DNA of 64,000 nucleotides from Diphasiastrum complanatum (GCA_029204225.1 CM055113.1:28933252-28997251); one strand, 5' to 3'; positions 1 through 12,298 are shown, counted from the stretch's first letter. The notes: generated by a model not told the origin, from the sequence alone. Translations and numbers: made by a program.

Positions 1-290
1 TTCAAATTTGAACTTTGGGTACATTGAATCTAGACCCAAAAATAGTAGGGTTTACATTTTGGAGGGAAAGCCAAGTGGCCAAATAGGGTTTGGAAACTCT
101 ATAAAAGGATGTAACTCATGGAGAGACACATCTTCTCTCTTCTCTCTCTCATTTCATCATTATACATGGTTCTCTTTGGGTTCTACTACTCATTGGTGCA
201 CTATCTTGGTGTTATCTTGCAATCTTGTGTGTAGAATGCTCATTTATTGTTATTTTCGGTTCCACACGTGTGAAATAAAGTAGGCTACTG
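1..290 (+). repeat. LTR-like fragment cut by window edge
   Basis: This has the makeup of a plant LTR: a TATA box (TATAAAAGG, about 100-108), a GA/TC-rich stretch behind it, and near its end CCACACGTGTGAAAT (about 261-275), which resembles the LTR ends of element B (13054 on) and the copia LTR at 60031. No primer-binding site follows, so it could be a solo or truncated LTR. The assignment rests on composition and short motifs only. Confidence 0.3.
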
Positions 291-542
291 TAATTGTACG
301 GACAACAAACATATTTTATGTTTTGGTTCATGTTTGATCAATATCTCTTAGAGTTTGCATCTCATTTTGTATGTAGATGCTGATTTTTCTACATTGGCAG
401 GATTGTTGGTTTGCTCCTTATTGTAACCAAATATTTGGGACATGGATTGGATATTGAATGATCTGAAATCCTTCACATACAATATGAAGTACAACATAAT
501 TGATATAGATAATAGTGTCCATATAGGATGCTTCACTATTTC
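291..542. other. unassigned interval
   Basis: AT-rich sequence between the LTR-like scrap and the coding remnants of element A. I see no gene. The 3' LTR of element A should lie about here, but neither its ends nor a CTCCTCC polypurine-tract complement is recognisable. Confidence 0.3.
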
Positions 543-1778
543 TTACATCAGATACTCCCTCTCAAACACATGATTAACATCCCACAAGATCTCATCATTG
601 CTTGATTTCAACCTTTCACTATAGTTAGTAAAAACAATGTCACCATCATAAACCAAAAGATAGATTTCTACAATTCTATCCAACATGAAGTGAAGTAGAT
701 GAAATTGAGTATCAAACCTAATCAAACCAGCCCATTTGAGTTCAAACCAAACCTCAATGAGCTCACCAATGAGATCTTCTTTGCCTTGAAGAAATTGCCA
801 CTTGAGTTGCTCCATGTAGTCTTCTTCATCCAACCTTTTGTCATCTTGATCATGCATGAACACTCCATCACAATTACAACATCCTTTGAGTTGATGAAGA
901 GATTTAAGATTCATGCCTTGGATCTTCTCAAGAGTCACTCTTCCTTTGCCCTTTCCTTAACAAGACTCCCTCTTAATGATCACACCACAAAAGTTAGCAA
1001 TCTCCCTCTTGATAGTTGCATCATAAGAAATGGAAGAATCTCGAACATTAGAAGCCATGAAAAAAACACATAGTACCTTCAACATAAGAATGATTGAAGT
1101 ACTTTTTCTTGTCAAGCCTGGACCTCTAATCAGTAATATAGGTAATGATAATGAACCCTCACTATCATTTACAAAAGCATCATTCAAGGTACATCCTACT
1201 TCGAACACTTCACATTCATCTCTCTCTTTTGACTTGAGATCTTCCTCACCAAGTCTCATGATAGAACCTTTTGATCTACTTTCTTTATGAATACATGTGA
1301 CACCACTTGTTGCACAAATGACTTTCTTGGACTCATCACATAAAGATGCAAAAGAACCTTTTTCTTCAAACATGCTCAAAGCACCATCTTTTTCCAAATG
1401 AGTAAATAAGTCATTAGCAACAACCATTTCCAAAGACAAGTTTTCATCACCTTTATTGATGAAGTTAGATCTCTTCGTAACTTTTCCATTTTTGCACTTG
1501 CCATGTAGTTCCATTGAAGAACCACCAAGACTTGAAAATCTATGAGTAGAAGAGTTCAAACATGATACTCATTTAGCACCACATGACTCCATTTGACTAG
1601 TAGGTAGCACTAGTCCATCTTCAAGATCCAATGGATCCAAAACATTGATCATAGATTCACCAAATGTTGCCAAGTTAGCACAACAATAACTATCTCCAAG
1701 AAGCTCATTAGATCTCAACCTAGATCTAGCATAAGAAAGCTCTTTAGACTTTGCATAAGATATACCAATCTTATTGAT
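543..1778 (-). pseudogene. element A 3' internal coding remnant, unknown
   Basis: Open frames run at 957-1559 (200 codons) and 543-938 (131 codons) in place of integrase and RT. The first is rich in Lys, Glu and Ser. The second has a CCNC cluster (GCCNCDG) and an aromatic C-terminal half. I recognise no domain. They are not intact genes: there is no agreed start and the frame changes between them. Elements B and C also have unrecognised frames at this place. They may be eroded pol, captured host sequence or chance frames. Confidence 0.35.
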
Positions 1779-1779
1779 G

Positions 1780-3119
1780 CTAGGAATACTTTTGAAAGTT
1801 GAGAGAACCACCAACATCCATTTCATTCCTCTTGTTAGACATAACAAATGCATCAAGCTTGTAAAGTCTACCTTGTCTATTTTCCCTAGCAATCAAGACA
1901 CCTCCCTTAGTAATGAAGCAAACATCCCCAACAAACTTTGTCTTGTACCCTTTCTTTAACATTTGACCAACACTTAGCAAATTCCTTGAAAGTGAAGGAA
2001 TGTAAAGAAAATTGTCAAGCCTTGCATTCCCATTAGTAGAAAGACAAATAGGAATTGAGCCAATATCTTTGATCATAGACTCACCACCATTTGGCATGTG
2101 AACCACTTTCTTGGTTCCAACATAAGAGACCAAAGAAGTAAAGAACTTTTTGTGACTAGTCATGTGTGAACTAGATCCATTATCTATCCACCATGAATCC
2201 TTGTCACTTCCACTTGACATTAGACTTGAAAAACACATCATGAGAGAATCACAAGAATCTAGATCCTCATTAGAAGTACAAAAGTTTTTTTGCTTGCTAC
2301 TTTCATTACTTTGCTTCTTATGACATTCATTTGCAAAATGACCTTTTATCCCACAATAAAAGCACTTGAACTTTGACTTATCTTTCTTTCTAAAAGAAGT
2401 AGAAGAGGAGGAGAAAGAGTGATCATCATGATCTAAGTTACCACCTTTGGACCATTTCTCTTTGCCTTTACCTTTGCCTTTGACTTTGCCTTTTGTGAAG
2501 AAAGCCTCTTCACCTCCACCTTGTAAGGATGCACCATCAAGCTTTGATTGAAACCTATGTTCTTCAGCAATAAGATTTCTTGCAAGTCAACCACACTTGG
2601 CAAGACTCTTTGAATGGCAAAACTTTGCACAAGGTTAGCATGTTCATCTAGAAAACCATTCAACATAACCTGGACTATTTCACCATCTTTTATGCTTTCA
2701 TCAATGCATGCTAGATCATCACTTAAGGACTTAACCCTCAAGATAAATGCATGAGCACTTTCTCCCTCTCTTTGTCTACTAGAAAATATTTGCCTCCTTA
2801 GGGTCAATACCCTAGATGTGGACTTTGATTCAAAGAGCTTCTTCAAGGCATTCCATGCCTCACTTGCACTTTGACTTTTACCAACTTCCTTGAGAAGTTC
2901 ATTGGTAGCATTCATTTTAATGATATGAAGAGCCCTTTTAGCCTTCTTATCAAACCTTTGTTGCTCTTGAACTATGGGTGGTCTCTCTTTAGTTCCTGCA
3001 ACTATGTCCATGAGTTCATTCAACTCAAGTAAGGACTTCATCCTCACTTTCCAGGTAGAGTAGTTTGATGAACTCAACCTATCATTAGTTTCTAACATGA
3101 TCCCACCATTGGAAGCCAT
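1780..3119 (-). pseudogene. element A copia gag and protease
   Basis: GAG begins at the ATG ending at 3119 (MASNGG) and has the UBN2/copia gag pattern: SSNYSTWKVRMKS near residue 19, then the AWNALKKLFES and LRRQIFSS blocks. A frameshift near 2560-2580 separates it from the next part, which holds a complete CCHC knuckle (CFYCGIKGHFANEC, about 2330-2375) and the protease start DSWWIDNGSSSHMT. Copia proteases normally have D-S/T-G, so Asn here probably abolishes catalysis. The block NLLSVGQML follows. GAG would form the particle shell and bind the RNA. The frameshift and altered active site suggest this copy is dead. Confidence 0.8.
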
Positions 3120-4134
3120 GAATATAATGATTCTTCAACTTTTAGGCTCTATCCTAATGCACCTAGCACTCACTTTCCTCTCAACAAATGATGGATAAGG
3201 ATATCTCAGAAGATCTAGGACCCTAAAACACTTCTATCTTGAACCTGGCTGGTTTCCAAGCATAGAAAGGAAGATTGAAACACATGCAATACTTTGCACA
3301 CACTAAGAATGGATTACAAACTCAAACCAACCTGAACACACTCTTTTGCTTAAGCTCTAAAACTTTCCAGCAAGTTACCAAATCAAGTTATGGTGTGAAG
3401 AGTTACTTGCATTCTTAGAAAATACAAAAGACTAGGCTGCCAAGAATACCTAGAATTGAACAAACTTGATCAACATATGATAAACACACTAAGATATTGA
3501 TTCAACCTGTAAAACCACATGTAAACCACACTTCTAAAAGTTTTTAAACTCCATCAAGTGATAAATACAAGCTTTAGAGGTGAATGAAAGAGCACACTTA
3601 GTGAATCACAAGACTAGCTTCACTAGCTTGTCAAAATCTTGGTGTTTAGATGTAGATCTAAGATCACTTCACATGAGAATGTTCCTCAACCTGTTAAGAA
3701 CACCAAATTTTATGCAAAAGATTGTTGACAATCTGTTCACCCAAAAGGGGATCTTTCATCCAAGTGGGAGCTTTTCTCAGCCTTTTGGAGAAATACAAAA
3801 TCGCTCAAAGAGTATTTGTCATCCACTTAAGGAGAAGGTTCATCCACTTAAGTGGAGATTGTCAACAATACATTGAACAGGACATTGTTAGTATTGAATA
3901 TGCACAAGCCTCACAATCAACAAATAATTAGGTGTTATGATCCAATCCAAAATAGCTTCTTCTCAGCCTCTGATCTTCAATAGACCTGAAATATGCTTTT
4001 GATCCACAAGTTCAACTCACAAAACAAGGGTTAGTAAGATTTGATCAACAATGCAATGCATAATCATGCTAGAACTTGATCAAACATCCAAATATCATCA
4101 TAAATGAAAACCTTACTAAAAATAACAGCCAACT
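3120..4134 (-). other. element A untranslated leader
   Basis: About 1 kb between primer site and gag ATG. It has only short frames on either strand and no recognised domain. This is the usual place for packaging signals, but none can be named from sequence. Confidence 0.45.
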
Positions 4135-4147
4135 AGCTCTAATACCA
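4135..4147 (-). other. element A primer-binding site
   Basis: On the minus strand this reads TGGTATTAGAGCT, one or two changes from the initiator-Met tRNA primer site TGGTATCAGAGCC, directly after the LTR terminus GCACA. Confidence 0.75.
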
Positions 4148-4802
4148 TGTGCAAAAAGTGGATCTTGAATGGATCCAAACTCCCAAAATACTTGGCTAAG
4201 ATCTTTGCACAACAAGCTACAAAAGCTAGAAATGGCAAAGCATTCTAATGCTACCTTTGATACACATGAACTTGACAAAGCATTCAAGAGACAAAAGAAA
4301 CTAATAAAAGGTACTAATGGCAGCCAAAAACAACAACATACCAGCCCTACAACAACAACCTACCACTTTTGGAAACCTCTTAAGATCATACACAAAAGCT
4401 TGAAGACAATACACAAAGCAATGCTCTCAATGGAGGAAGAAACTGTGACAATGATCTATTGATCTCTCTCAGCAATACAATAAGTTTCTCCAACCTATTC
4501 TCCACGAATTTCAGCCTAATATAAGTGAGAGAGATGACTCTCTCTCCTCTCTCTAGAACTTAGGACCCAATTTTAGGACACCAGTAGCCTAAAATAGCCA
4601 ATTTTGGCCTATATGTCCAAATAACATGATTTTGGTGTCATTTCAAACGTCCTAAAGTTTGAGACTTCTTCAATATGAAATATATACTAAAATAAAAGTA
4701 TTTAGGCCTCTTTCACATGTGTGAAAGGTTAGATCCAAAACTACATACAAAAATTGCCAATTTAGGCCTCAAACTAGCTAGGAAATGTTGACAATTTTCA
4801 CA
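4148..4802 (-). repeat. element A 5' LTR
   Basis: A 655-bp LTR. On the minus strand it starts TGTGAAAATTG and ends GCACA directly before the primer site. The start matches the other LTRs of this lineage (TGTGAAGAATTG in C and at 60765, TGTGAGAAATTG in B). It contains a GAGAGA-rich block near 4520-4560. Confidence 0.7.
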
Positions 4803-5359
4803 TAAAAGTTGGGTTTCCCTCCAATTTTGATGGTTCCCACACTTTTTTAAATTTGAATAATTAGGGAGGTAGAATTGGACCAATACGATTCAGAGGCTAG
4901 GTTCCTCCTCTCTACTATAAAATGGAACCAACTCGAGTTCCTACACATGTTCATTTCTTCAATTCAATAAAGCAAATTGGTTCTCTTGTGAAATGGATTG
5001 ATGAATGTCCTTTGTCTCTATCACTTTTCCTCCATCTCTCATGCTTATTTGGATTTTGCTAATTGTTGGATTTGATTGTTATTGGGATTGCATGTTAATA
5101 TACTTTTTATGAAGGAGAAAGAGAGTGAGAAAAAAAGAGCAAGCTATCTTGTTGTGAATCTAGTGTTAGTGGATGTAGTGTTAATGCTTAGGGTTAATGG
5201 ATGTTAGAGTTAGATGTGAATCTTCCATTCATGCTGAAATCTAAACTATACTATCGCTCTCATGGAAAGGAATCTATGCGTGACAACTAACGTCATCTCT
5301 TTGATGCTAGATTGATTAGATCTTGGATTGAGGTTACGCAAGGAAAGAAACCCACTACA
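4803..5359 (+). repeat. G1 5' LTR, 3' portion
   Basis: The sequence ends CCCACTACA just before the primer site. It contains a TATA box at 4917-4923 (TATAAAA), an AATAAAG at about 4965, and a 3' part (about 5175-5359) repeated in inverse orientation at 14828-15000. The LTR start is not identified because element A abuts it. Confidence 0.6.
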
Positions 5360-5363
5360 ATTT

Positions 5364-5383
5364 TGGTGCCGATGCCAGGGAGC
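5364..5383 (+). other. G1 primer-binding site
   Basis: TGGTGCCGATGCCAGGGAGC resembles the TGGCGCCGTTGCCGGGGA-type primer site common in plant Ty3/gypsy elements, complementary to tRNA-Asp. It lies four bases after the LTR end. Confidence 0.65.
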
Positions 5384-6586
5384 TACGCCAATTTTTCAGT
5401 TTGTAGCATGTTTGTTGGATGGTTAGCCTGCATTAGGCATTTTGTCATTGCATGAATAGTGTTAGATCTGCATTTAGGGTTAGTTCTGGAGAGATTTTGC
5501 TTGATTTGAGTGGATTTGCTTGTTTGAAATCTAATTTGATTGTGGAACAGGGAAAGCTATTCAGATCGCCAATCTTAAGATCCATTTGGACCTAAGATAT
5601 CAGAAAAAACAACAAAAATCGGTCAAATCTGTCAGATTTTGGTCAAAAGGAGACAAAAACATCATTCGTGAGCTGATAACTTTTTTTCCTCTTTCAAGAA
5701 ACCTTTGTCGAGTTGCAGACACCTTTGGTTTTGACCATAGAACCTTCAGTTTGAAGGACGAACAATCCTTCCCAGCAGATTTTCAGAAACACCAGAAAAA
5801 CCACCAAAAAATCATCAAAACCCTAAAAATACAAAAAAGAACCTTTGTTTGATTCACTGTGCATAGGTGTGATTCAGATCTATCTACTTCTAGGTCGACG
5901 AAGAATAATATCAGAAATAGAAGATTTTTTTAGAGGATCAGTTGTCATATTGCCATATTTTTGCCAAAAAAGTCTCTTCTTTGTAAAAATACCAGTATTA
6001 CTCTTGATTCTATGCCAAAACCTTCGTCGAGTTTTTAGAACATTCTATTTATAGTAAAATACTATTTTTGAGTTTGAAAAACATTCTTCCTATCCAAATC
6101 ATAAAAAATCTTGATTTTTACCTTCGTCAAACTGTAGAAACTGTGTTTTTTTGTGTCTAAAAACTTCGTCGGGTTTACCCCAGCTTTATCTGTGTCAGAT
6201 TTTGAATCTGAGATTTCGACAAAGGTTATCCTCCATAGAAATTGTCAAAAAGATTGATCAGAGAGTTATTTTTTTTCAAAATAGCACTGTTGAACTTTCG
6301 CCGAGCCAATCTTCGCCTAGGGAACCTTTGTCAGCTCTATTTTTAGGTTTCGATTTTCCAGATCAAATCTCTGTCAAAATTTGGGTCAAATATGATACAA
6401 TCTGATTTTGATTCTGAGAAATTTTTCAGTTTGAGAAGTATCAGTTGATTGAATTTTAAAATCTTTTCCACGATATAGAAATCTGATTCTTGCTAAGTGG
6501 AATAGATCTAGCAGATCTGATCTGAGATAGTTTTGATTGAAAATCTAGATCCAATCTCATTCTATGCTTAATTTGAATCTGTAAAG
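5384..6586 (+). other. G1 leader between primer site and gag
   Basis: A 1.2-kb leader with no recognisable protein. The short motif CCTTCGTCGAGTT and variants recur (about 5704, 6018, 6121, 6163, 6297). Frames at 5586-5852 and 6151-6405 look incidental. Confidence 0.4.
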
Positions 6587-8780
6587 ATGGCAGTCCTTGG
6601 AGGTGCGCCTGGAGGTGCTCCTCAGGAAGTCAATCCAATCATTGTTAGAAGAGCATCCCGTTTGGATCTACCCAAATACAATGGATTAACAGGTCCAGTT
6701 AGATTTCTTTAGATCTATACTAAATCTTGTGAAGTCTATGGCAAAATTTTTCCTCAAGATAAACTTAAGTTTTTTCCTATGGCCTTAACAGGCGCAGCAC
6801 AAGATTGGTACTAGAATCAAGATGAAACTGAGCGTACAGATTGGGAGATTGTTAAACGAGCCCTTATCACACGGAAACCTCGAAAGTTTATGGAAGACCC
6901 TTTCCTATTTCTAAGTAAAATTAAAATGGAAAAACGAGAAATGGTTCGAGATTACATTGAATGAGTGAAACGCCTCAAATATGAGTGCGAACCTGAGCTG
7001 ATTAACGAAAATGCCATGATTATGTGATTTTTGTCAGGTTTACCTAAAAGGATCAGACGTGAGCTAAAACGCCATAACGAGTACGCAATGTTGTAGAATG
7101 CTATGGATGATGTAATTCAAGAGGAGGATGAAGATTCAAACGATGAGCCGAATATCAGTATGTTGCCTTATACAACAGGGTAGACCACTACGACATCCAC
7201 CACTATTGCATCAACGAATGTCAATGCTACCATAGAAATGATACTCAATGAGTTCAAGAAACTAGGGAAGAACCAGCAGAAATAGATGGAAAAGTTGTAG
7301 TCACAATTTGATGAGAAGATCAAAGCATTGGAAGATTTTCGTGGACAAGCGAACAAAGAACCTGAGAAGTTTGCAAAGACTTTTCCTACCAAGAAAAATG
7401 TCTGGTGTTCTATTTGTATAGAAAATCACACAGTGAATGAGTGTCGTCAATTGAAAAAACGAATGGAAATCAGTGTATGCCATTTCTGTAATTCGCTTGA
7501 TCATTAGACTGCTTTTTGCAACTTCAATCCTCGGATTATTCAGCAACGGTATGCCCAAATGAGATATTGAGAACCACAGTATGGAGGAAATCCAACAGCC
7601 AAACCTCGACAATCTGCTCTTGGATACCGAGAAATAGAACTATGGTAATGATCAGGAAGATAGATCTTTAGAAAAGTATGTTATTTATGTTGCTGCGCAC
7701 CAAAAGCATCTAAAAATTGGACCAGAGCACCACTTGGATGCTTTGCATGTGGAGAAAATCACAGAGTTGCAGAATGTCCAAATAAAGAAAAATTTGTACC
7801 ATTCTATCGTAACTGTGGTTATGGGCATTGCTATAAAGACTCTCTAGCAAGATCGAAGCCACCACCAGCTACAGCTCCTATAAATTTGATAGCAATCAAG
7901 CAAAGACCAATAGCTCAGAATAAATCAAATATACCCTTGATGGTGGTCACCAAAGCACAGAAGTAGAGAGAACCAGTAGTGGATCCAGTACCTACTGATT
8001 CCATACCATTAACTGATATACCAACAACCTTTGGAATCTATCCAGATCTTCATGAAGAAAAAAGAAGATATCAGGATATGAGACAGTGGATTAAACATCT
8101 GCAAGAAGAAGAGGAGCTTGAAGCTGCTAAGGCAATAGCCGAAGTTCGTTCTTCACCATTGCAACCACCAAGAAATTCACGTATAGATATGAATGATCAG
8201 TTGCATCATCATGAAGAACCCTTTAAGATGACTGAACCAGAAGCATTGCAAACAGAACTACTCATAATTATTTTGTCTAGTAAGATCAATATTTCATTGG
8301 GAGAGTTCCTGAAGTTGGTGCCAAAAGCAAAAGAAGTCTTAGCACAAAAGTTAGCTCAAGCAGAACCAGCAGTCCATCAGGAGCCACTTTTTTGTGTTGG
8401 ATTTGAAGAATTTGATGAAGTACTCCATGTCGAAGCAGCTTGGAAAAGTGAACAAAAGAATATCACCCTACCGATACAGCATAGACAATTTCCTAAGAAA
8501 GCAGTTGTGATAGATGGTGGTTCAGGAGTAACTCGATTTCTACAAAGCTATGTGCAAAATGGGGCCTTACAAAGATCAAGACTGCGACTTTTGTCATTAA
8601 GCTAGCTGATCAAACTATGGTTCGTCCGCGAGAAATGGTTGAAGATATATTTGTCAGAATTGTGGGAGTACAATTTGTCATTACTTTCATAGTAATGGAC
8701 TTACCAGAAGCACCAAATGTCTACCGAGTTCTATTGGGACGCCCATGGTTACGAGTTGCGCAAGTGATTCATAACTGGGG
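6587..8780 (+). pseudogene. G1 gypsy gag-protease polyprotein remnant
   Basis: From the ATG at 6587 one frame runs without an indel to about 8600. It covers a gypsy gag (RLDLPKYNG near residue 24, then DWEIVKRALI), a CCHC knuckle (CFACGENHRVAEC, 7739-7777) followed by a degenerate second one, an acidic linker, and the protease start AVVIDGGSGV near 8505. The frame then shifts; the protease tail LADQTMV to LLGRPWLRVAQVIHNWG is in another frame to 8780. At least 14 in-frame stops lie before 7978: nine TAG, four TGA, one TAA. Almost all fit CAG-to-TAG or CGA-to-TGA change. The function was particle shell and polyprotein cleavage; the copy is dead. Confidence 0.8.
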
Positions 8781-9607
8781 TGTTGAATTTCACACATGTG
8801 GACTGTCCACTACATGTACTTGTGATCTCCTAAGGTGTGTAGATGCACCAAGATCAAGACCAGATTGAGATTCAAGATCTATCTTTGATTCTATGGCAAA
8901 AACACACTACTACATGCATTCAATCACTTCCAACTCTCACTCACACGTGTGGGAAGTTTTCCAAAAGTATTCTAAGTAAAAACAAGCTGCTCTCCTCTGG
9001 TAGAGAGAGAAAAACCATCATGAGCTCTCAGGTAGAGAGAGAAAGCTAGAAATTCAATGACACTCAAAATCCACTCAATCTCAAAATCAATTAGATCCAA
9101 AATGAGGAGTATAATGATACTAGTAGATCCACGAGCTACAACTATGCTTACTATGATTGGACCACACTTTGTCACCTCTTAATCCTATTGGGCCATTGAT
9201 CCATGCACCTCCTAATTCTATTGGACTATATTCAAGCCCACCTCAAATTCCTATTGGACCACACATGGTTCCACCTCTAAATCCTATTGGACCTCTTAAA
9301 CTTCATCAAACAAAAGCATTACACTTGTCTACACTCTAATTGGCATGAGTTTAGCCTCTTACTCTATTTTGGCTCAATCGTGGCATTACAAGTGGAAATG
9401 GATAATTTGCCATCTATGCCAAATTTGACCCTATCAACATTCTACACCTAAATGCTGGACTATCAAATTCTATGAGACCCCTATATCAAAAAATTTTGAT
9501 TTACTTTACAATTCTCCACATGTGGGAACATCCTCCACACATGTGAGATTCACTCACAAACTTCTATCATAGAAAATACCAAGCTAGGTTTTTGCCAATT
9601 TCTCACA
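8781..9607 (-). repeat. element B 3' LTR
   Basis: On the minus strand it starts TGTGAGAAATTGG and ends AATTCAACA. The portion 8781-9138 is repeated almost exactly at 13054-13409. Much of it is similar to 60031-60765. It contains CACACGTGTG-type palindromes and GTAGAGAGAGAAA repeats. Confidence 0.85.
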
Positions 9608-9621
9608 CTCCTCCTCAAAAA
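9608..9621 (-). other. element B polypurine tract
   Basis: On the minus strand TTTTTGAGGAGGAG directly precedes the 3' LTR. The same GAGGAGGAG core precedes the 3' LTR of element C, and AGGAGGAG the LTR at 60765. Confidence 0.75.
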
Positions 9622-9719
9622 ATAGCTTGGAAAGGTACTATATCACTTGAGAAGTTTGTAAATCTTTTTGAGTGGATCCTTTGGTATGCATAAGAAGTGA
9701 AAATCAGCCAAGGGATCCA

Positions 9720-10381
9720 TCATAGCAGCACCCTCACCATATCCACGATAAGATCTCTTTGGTAGAGATCTCTTGCCAATGCCTTTGAAGAGTGCTCTAC
9801 CAATATGCCACTATGATCATGGGCTTCCTCCATGCTTGATGATGATCTTTGCTTTGAAATTTCCACTTGCATGATGGATGCACCATAAATAGAGAAATCT
9901 GAGGCTTCCAAGCCTCATAAGGATCATGGAGATCAAGATCATCAGATGTGAAACAATGATGATTATCAAGATTATGCTTTCTAGCTTGACTAGTCCACAT
10001 ACAATGAACTATATCCATGATGGGTCTAATCTTGATATCAAAGACTATCTTGATCTTTTTTAGGCTAGTTACTCTTTCAAGGATGTAAGTGTCCACTTTG
10101 GATGCTTCACTTAATCTCAAGAGGAGTTTACAATTTGCCTCAAAACATGTGAAAACATGATTTTCAAAAAAGTGAGTACCAAGCTCAATCTTGTTCTTAC
10201 TAGAACCAAGAGCATACTTTTGACAATACAATATCTTGCTTTCAAAAAGTATTGAAAACACATCTAAGTCAATAATGACAAGAAACATGTCCATACCATA
10301 AGCATCATACAAAACTAGTATAGCTTTTATTGAACTTTGAGATCCAAAAAATTCAATGAAGCAAGATAGCATTTCAAGCAA
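9720..10381 (-). pseudogene. element B unrecognised 3' internal frame
   Basis: A 194-codon frame (10381 to 9797) overlapped by a 63-codon frame (9911 to 9720). The protein has a hydrophobic N-terminal third and a His-rich middle (HNLDNHHC). It has no recognised domain and occupies the place where RT and RNase H would be. It may be an eroded tail or acquired sequence. Confidence 0.3.
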
Positions 10382-10435
10382 AGGAAGAGAAGCATATATG
10401 AATGTGTTGTAGTAGATACAACATGAAAGATGCCC

Positions 10436-12298
10436 CTATTTGCCATGTAAGGTGAGCCATAAAGACTTGGCCATACATTTTGAAGATCTTCTTGAAATCA
10501 TATGAAGAAGAAACTCCTCCTCACACATTGGCCCCACCATAACTTGAATACCTTCAAAAAAGATAACTTGTGATGCTTCTTGAGAAGCCTTGAACTCGGC
10601 CACTTCCAAGATTGAATCTTCATGCAATGTGACATCTCTATTCACAATCACTTCTGAAATAGAGAGTGTAAAGACACTAAAGGCCTCCTTAATGGATGAG
10701 TATCCAATCATGATCCATGAGCTTGGATCATCCTTCCTTCTTGTTTCCAAGGGAATATGTGCAACGCAAGCACTACCAAGTTCACTAAGGTGATCAACCT
10801 TAGGCTTCATCTTGAATAAAACTTCATATGGTGCTATTCCTTCAAGAGCTCCAATACTCCTCAAAGCTTTTATCTTCAATGAGAATTTCTTCTCTGCTTT
10901 GAATAATAAGGAGTAATCATACACCATAATACTTGAAGAGAGAAGATATGTGCATCTTGTGTGATCATCCTCCTTTGAAATATTGGACATATAAGAAACA
11001 TCAAGAGAGTTTGCACTCTCACTTAGATCCAATTTGTAGATGCCTTCAAATCTTGATCCATATGCAAGGATCTCACCATCCTTCTTGATCACACAATTGT
11101 CAATATTGAAATTGACATCAAAGCCACTATCAAGAAGTAACACTTAAGATGTTCTTTGTAAGCTTTGGGACAAAAAGAACATTGTTAAGAAAGAGATCTT
11201 TAGAAGATGCAAGCTTCAAGGGAATAATCCCTACTCCTTCAATATTGCACTCATGCTTACTTGCAAAGTATATGGTCTTCTTGACTCCATCATAAGGCAA
11301 AATAGATGAAAAAAAGTGCTTGGAGCCGCACATATGTGAAGATGCTCCTTTATCAATATACCATGAGTCATCCTTGTTGAAGGTGGAAGAGGAGAAGCTT
11401 GATGCCATAAGAGAGCCTTCTCCATCACTTTCAATATAGTCTTCTTTCTCATTGGTGATGTTGGCTTGATTGAGTTGATTCTTCTTCTTGAAAGAATTGG
11501 TGGCATAATGGCCTTTCTTGCCACAATAAAAGCACTTGATCTTCTTCTTCTTGAGATTTGAAGTAGAAGCATGAGAGGTATCCTCCTCCTCCTCTTCATC
11601 TTGGTCTTTAGCTTTATCATTAGAGAAGTGATGGTGTTGCTTCTTACTCCTCTCTTTGTGCTTGGCAAATAGAACTTTGCCATCATCATGATTGAGTGAT
11701 AGCTTGTCCATCCTCAAGAGTTTGTACTCTTGTCTTGATTCTTCAGAGATAATCACACTTTGAGGGGCCTCCAAACTTGGTAGCTCCTCCTTAATGGCAT
11801 AGGATTGGACAAGGTTGTCATATTCATCTCTCAAGCCATTGAGAATGACTTGGACTAGCTCACTTTGATTGATTGAGTCACCAATACATGCAAGCTCCCT
11901 ATGAATATCCTTGAGTCTCAAAACATAATTAGATGCACTCTCATCACTCTTTTGACTACTTTGGAAGATTTGATTTCTAAGAGTGAGGATTCTAGAGGTG
12001 TTCTTAGCCTCGTAGATGGACTTGAGACAATCCCAAGCTTCCTTGGATGTAGAACAATCACTGCCTCCCTCAATATCTCATTAGAGACATTCATCTTAAT
12101 GTAGTGGAGAGCCATCCTAGCTCTCTTCTTGTATTTTTGTACTTCTTAAAGGACTTGAGGCTCCTCCTCAATCCCAAGTACAATGTCCATCACATCTTGG
12201 AGTATCAAGATGGACTCCATCCTCAACTTCCATATTCAATAATTGGAAGTAGACAATCTCTCACTTGGTTGCAACAAGTATGAACTCATTGAAGTCAT
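10436..12298 (-). pseudogene. element B gag, protease and integrase tail
   Basis: GAG starts at the ATG ending at 12298 (MTSMSSYLL) and has early in-frame stops. The frame 11921-11130 carries the rest of gag, a knuckle CFYCGKKGHYATNS whose fourth ligand is Ser instead of Cys, and the protease start DSWYIDKGASSHM with D-K-G instead of D-S/T-G. A shifted frame (11143-10436) finishes that domain, then jumps to an integrase C-terminus: APYEVLFKMKPKVDHL, a damaged IFIGYS-type block (WIMIGYSS) and VIVNRDVTLHEDS. The integrase core is missing, so the element arose by internal deletion from a full copia. Confidence 0.8.

Larger units (their letters stand above)
543..4802 (-). mobile_element. Element A: gag-protease-only copia derivative
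   Basis: A Ty1/copia-derived element read on the minus strand. In element order it has a 5' LTR (4802 to 4148), a primer site (4147 to 4135), a leader of about 1 kb, gag with a CCHC knuckle, a protease region, then about 1.2 kb of unrecognised coding remnants. Integrase and reverse transcriptase are not seen. The organisation resembles TR-GAG elements, non-autonomous plant LTR elements that encode only GAG. The 3' LTR was not found, so the low end at 543 is only the end of the last open frame. LTR ends, primer site and gag-protease relate it to elements B and C. Confidence 0.7.
4803..8780 (+). mobile_element. G1: decayed Ty3/gypsy element, truncated by element B
   Basis: Plus-strand gypsy element: part of an LTR (to 5359), a primer site, a 1.2-kb leader, gag, two zinc knuckles and a retropepsin region. 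Its 5' side is bounded by element A and its 3' side by element B, which interrupts the conserved LGRPWLxVAQVxHxWG block that is still continuous in element G2. RT, RNase H and integrase of this copy are absent. G1 and G2 belong to one family: both have an unusual D-G-G-S protease motif and the same flanking text. Confidence 0.8.
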
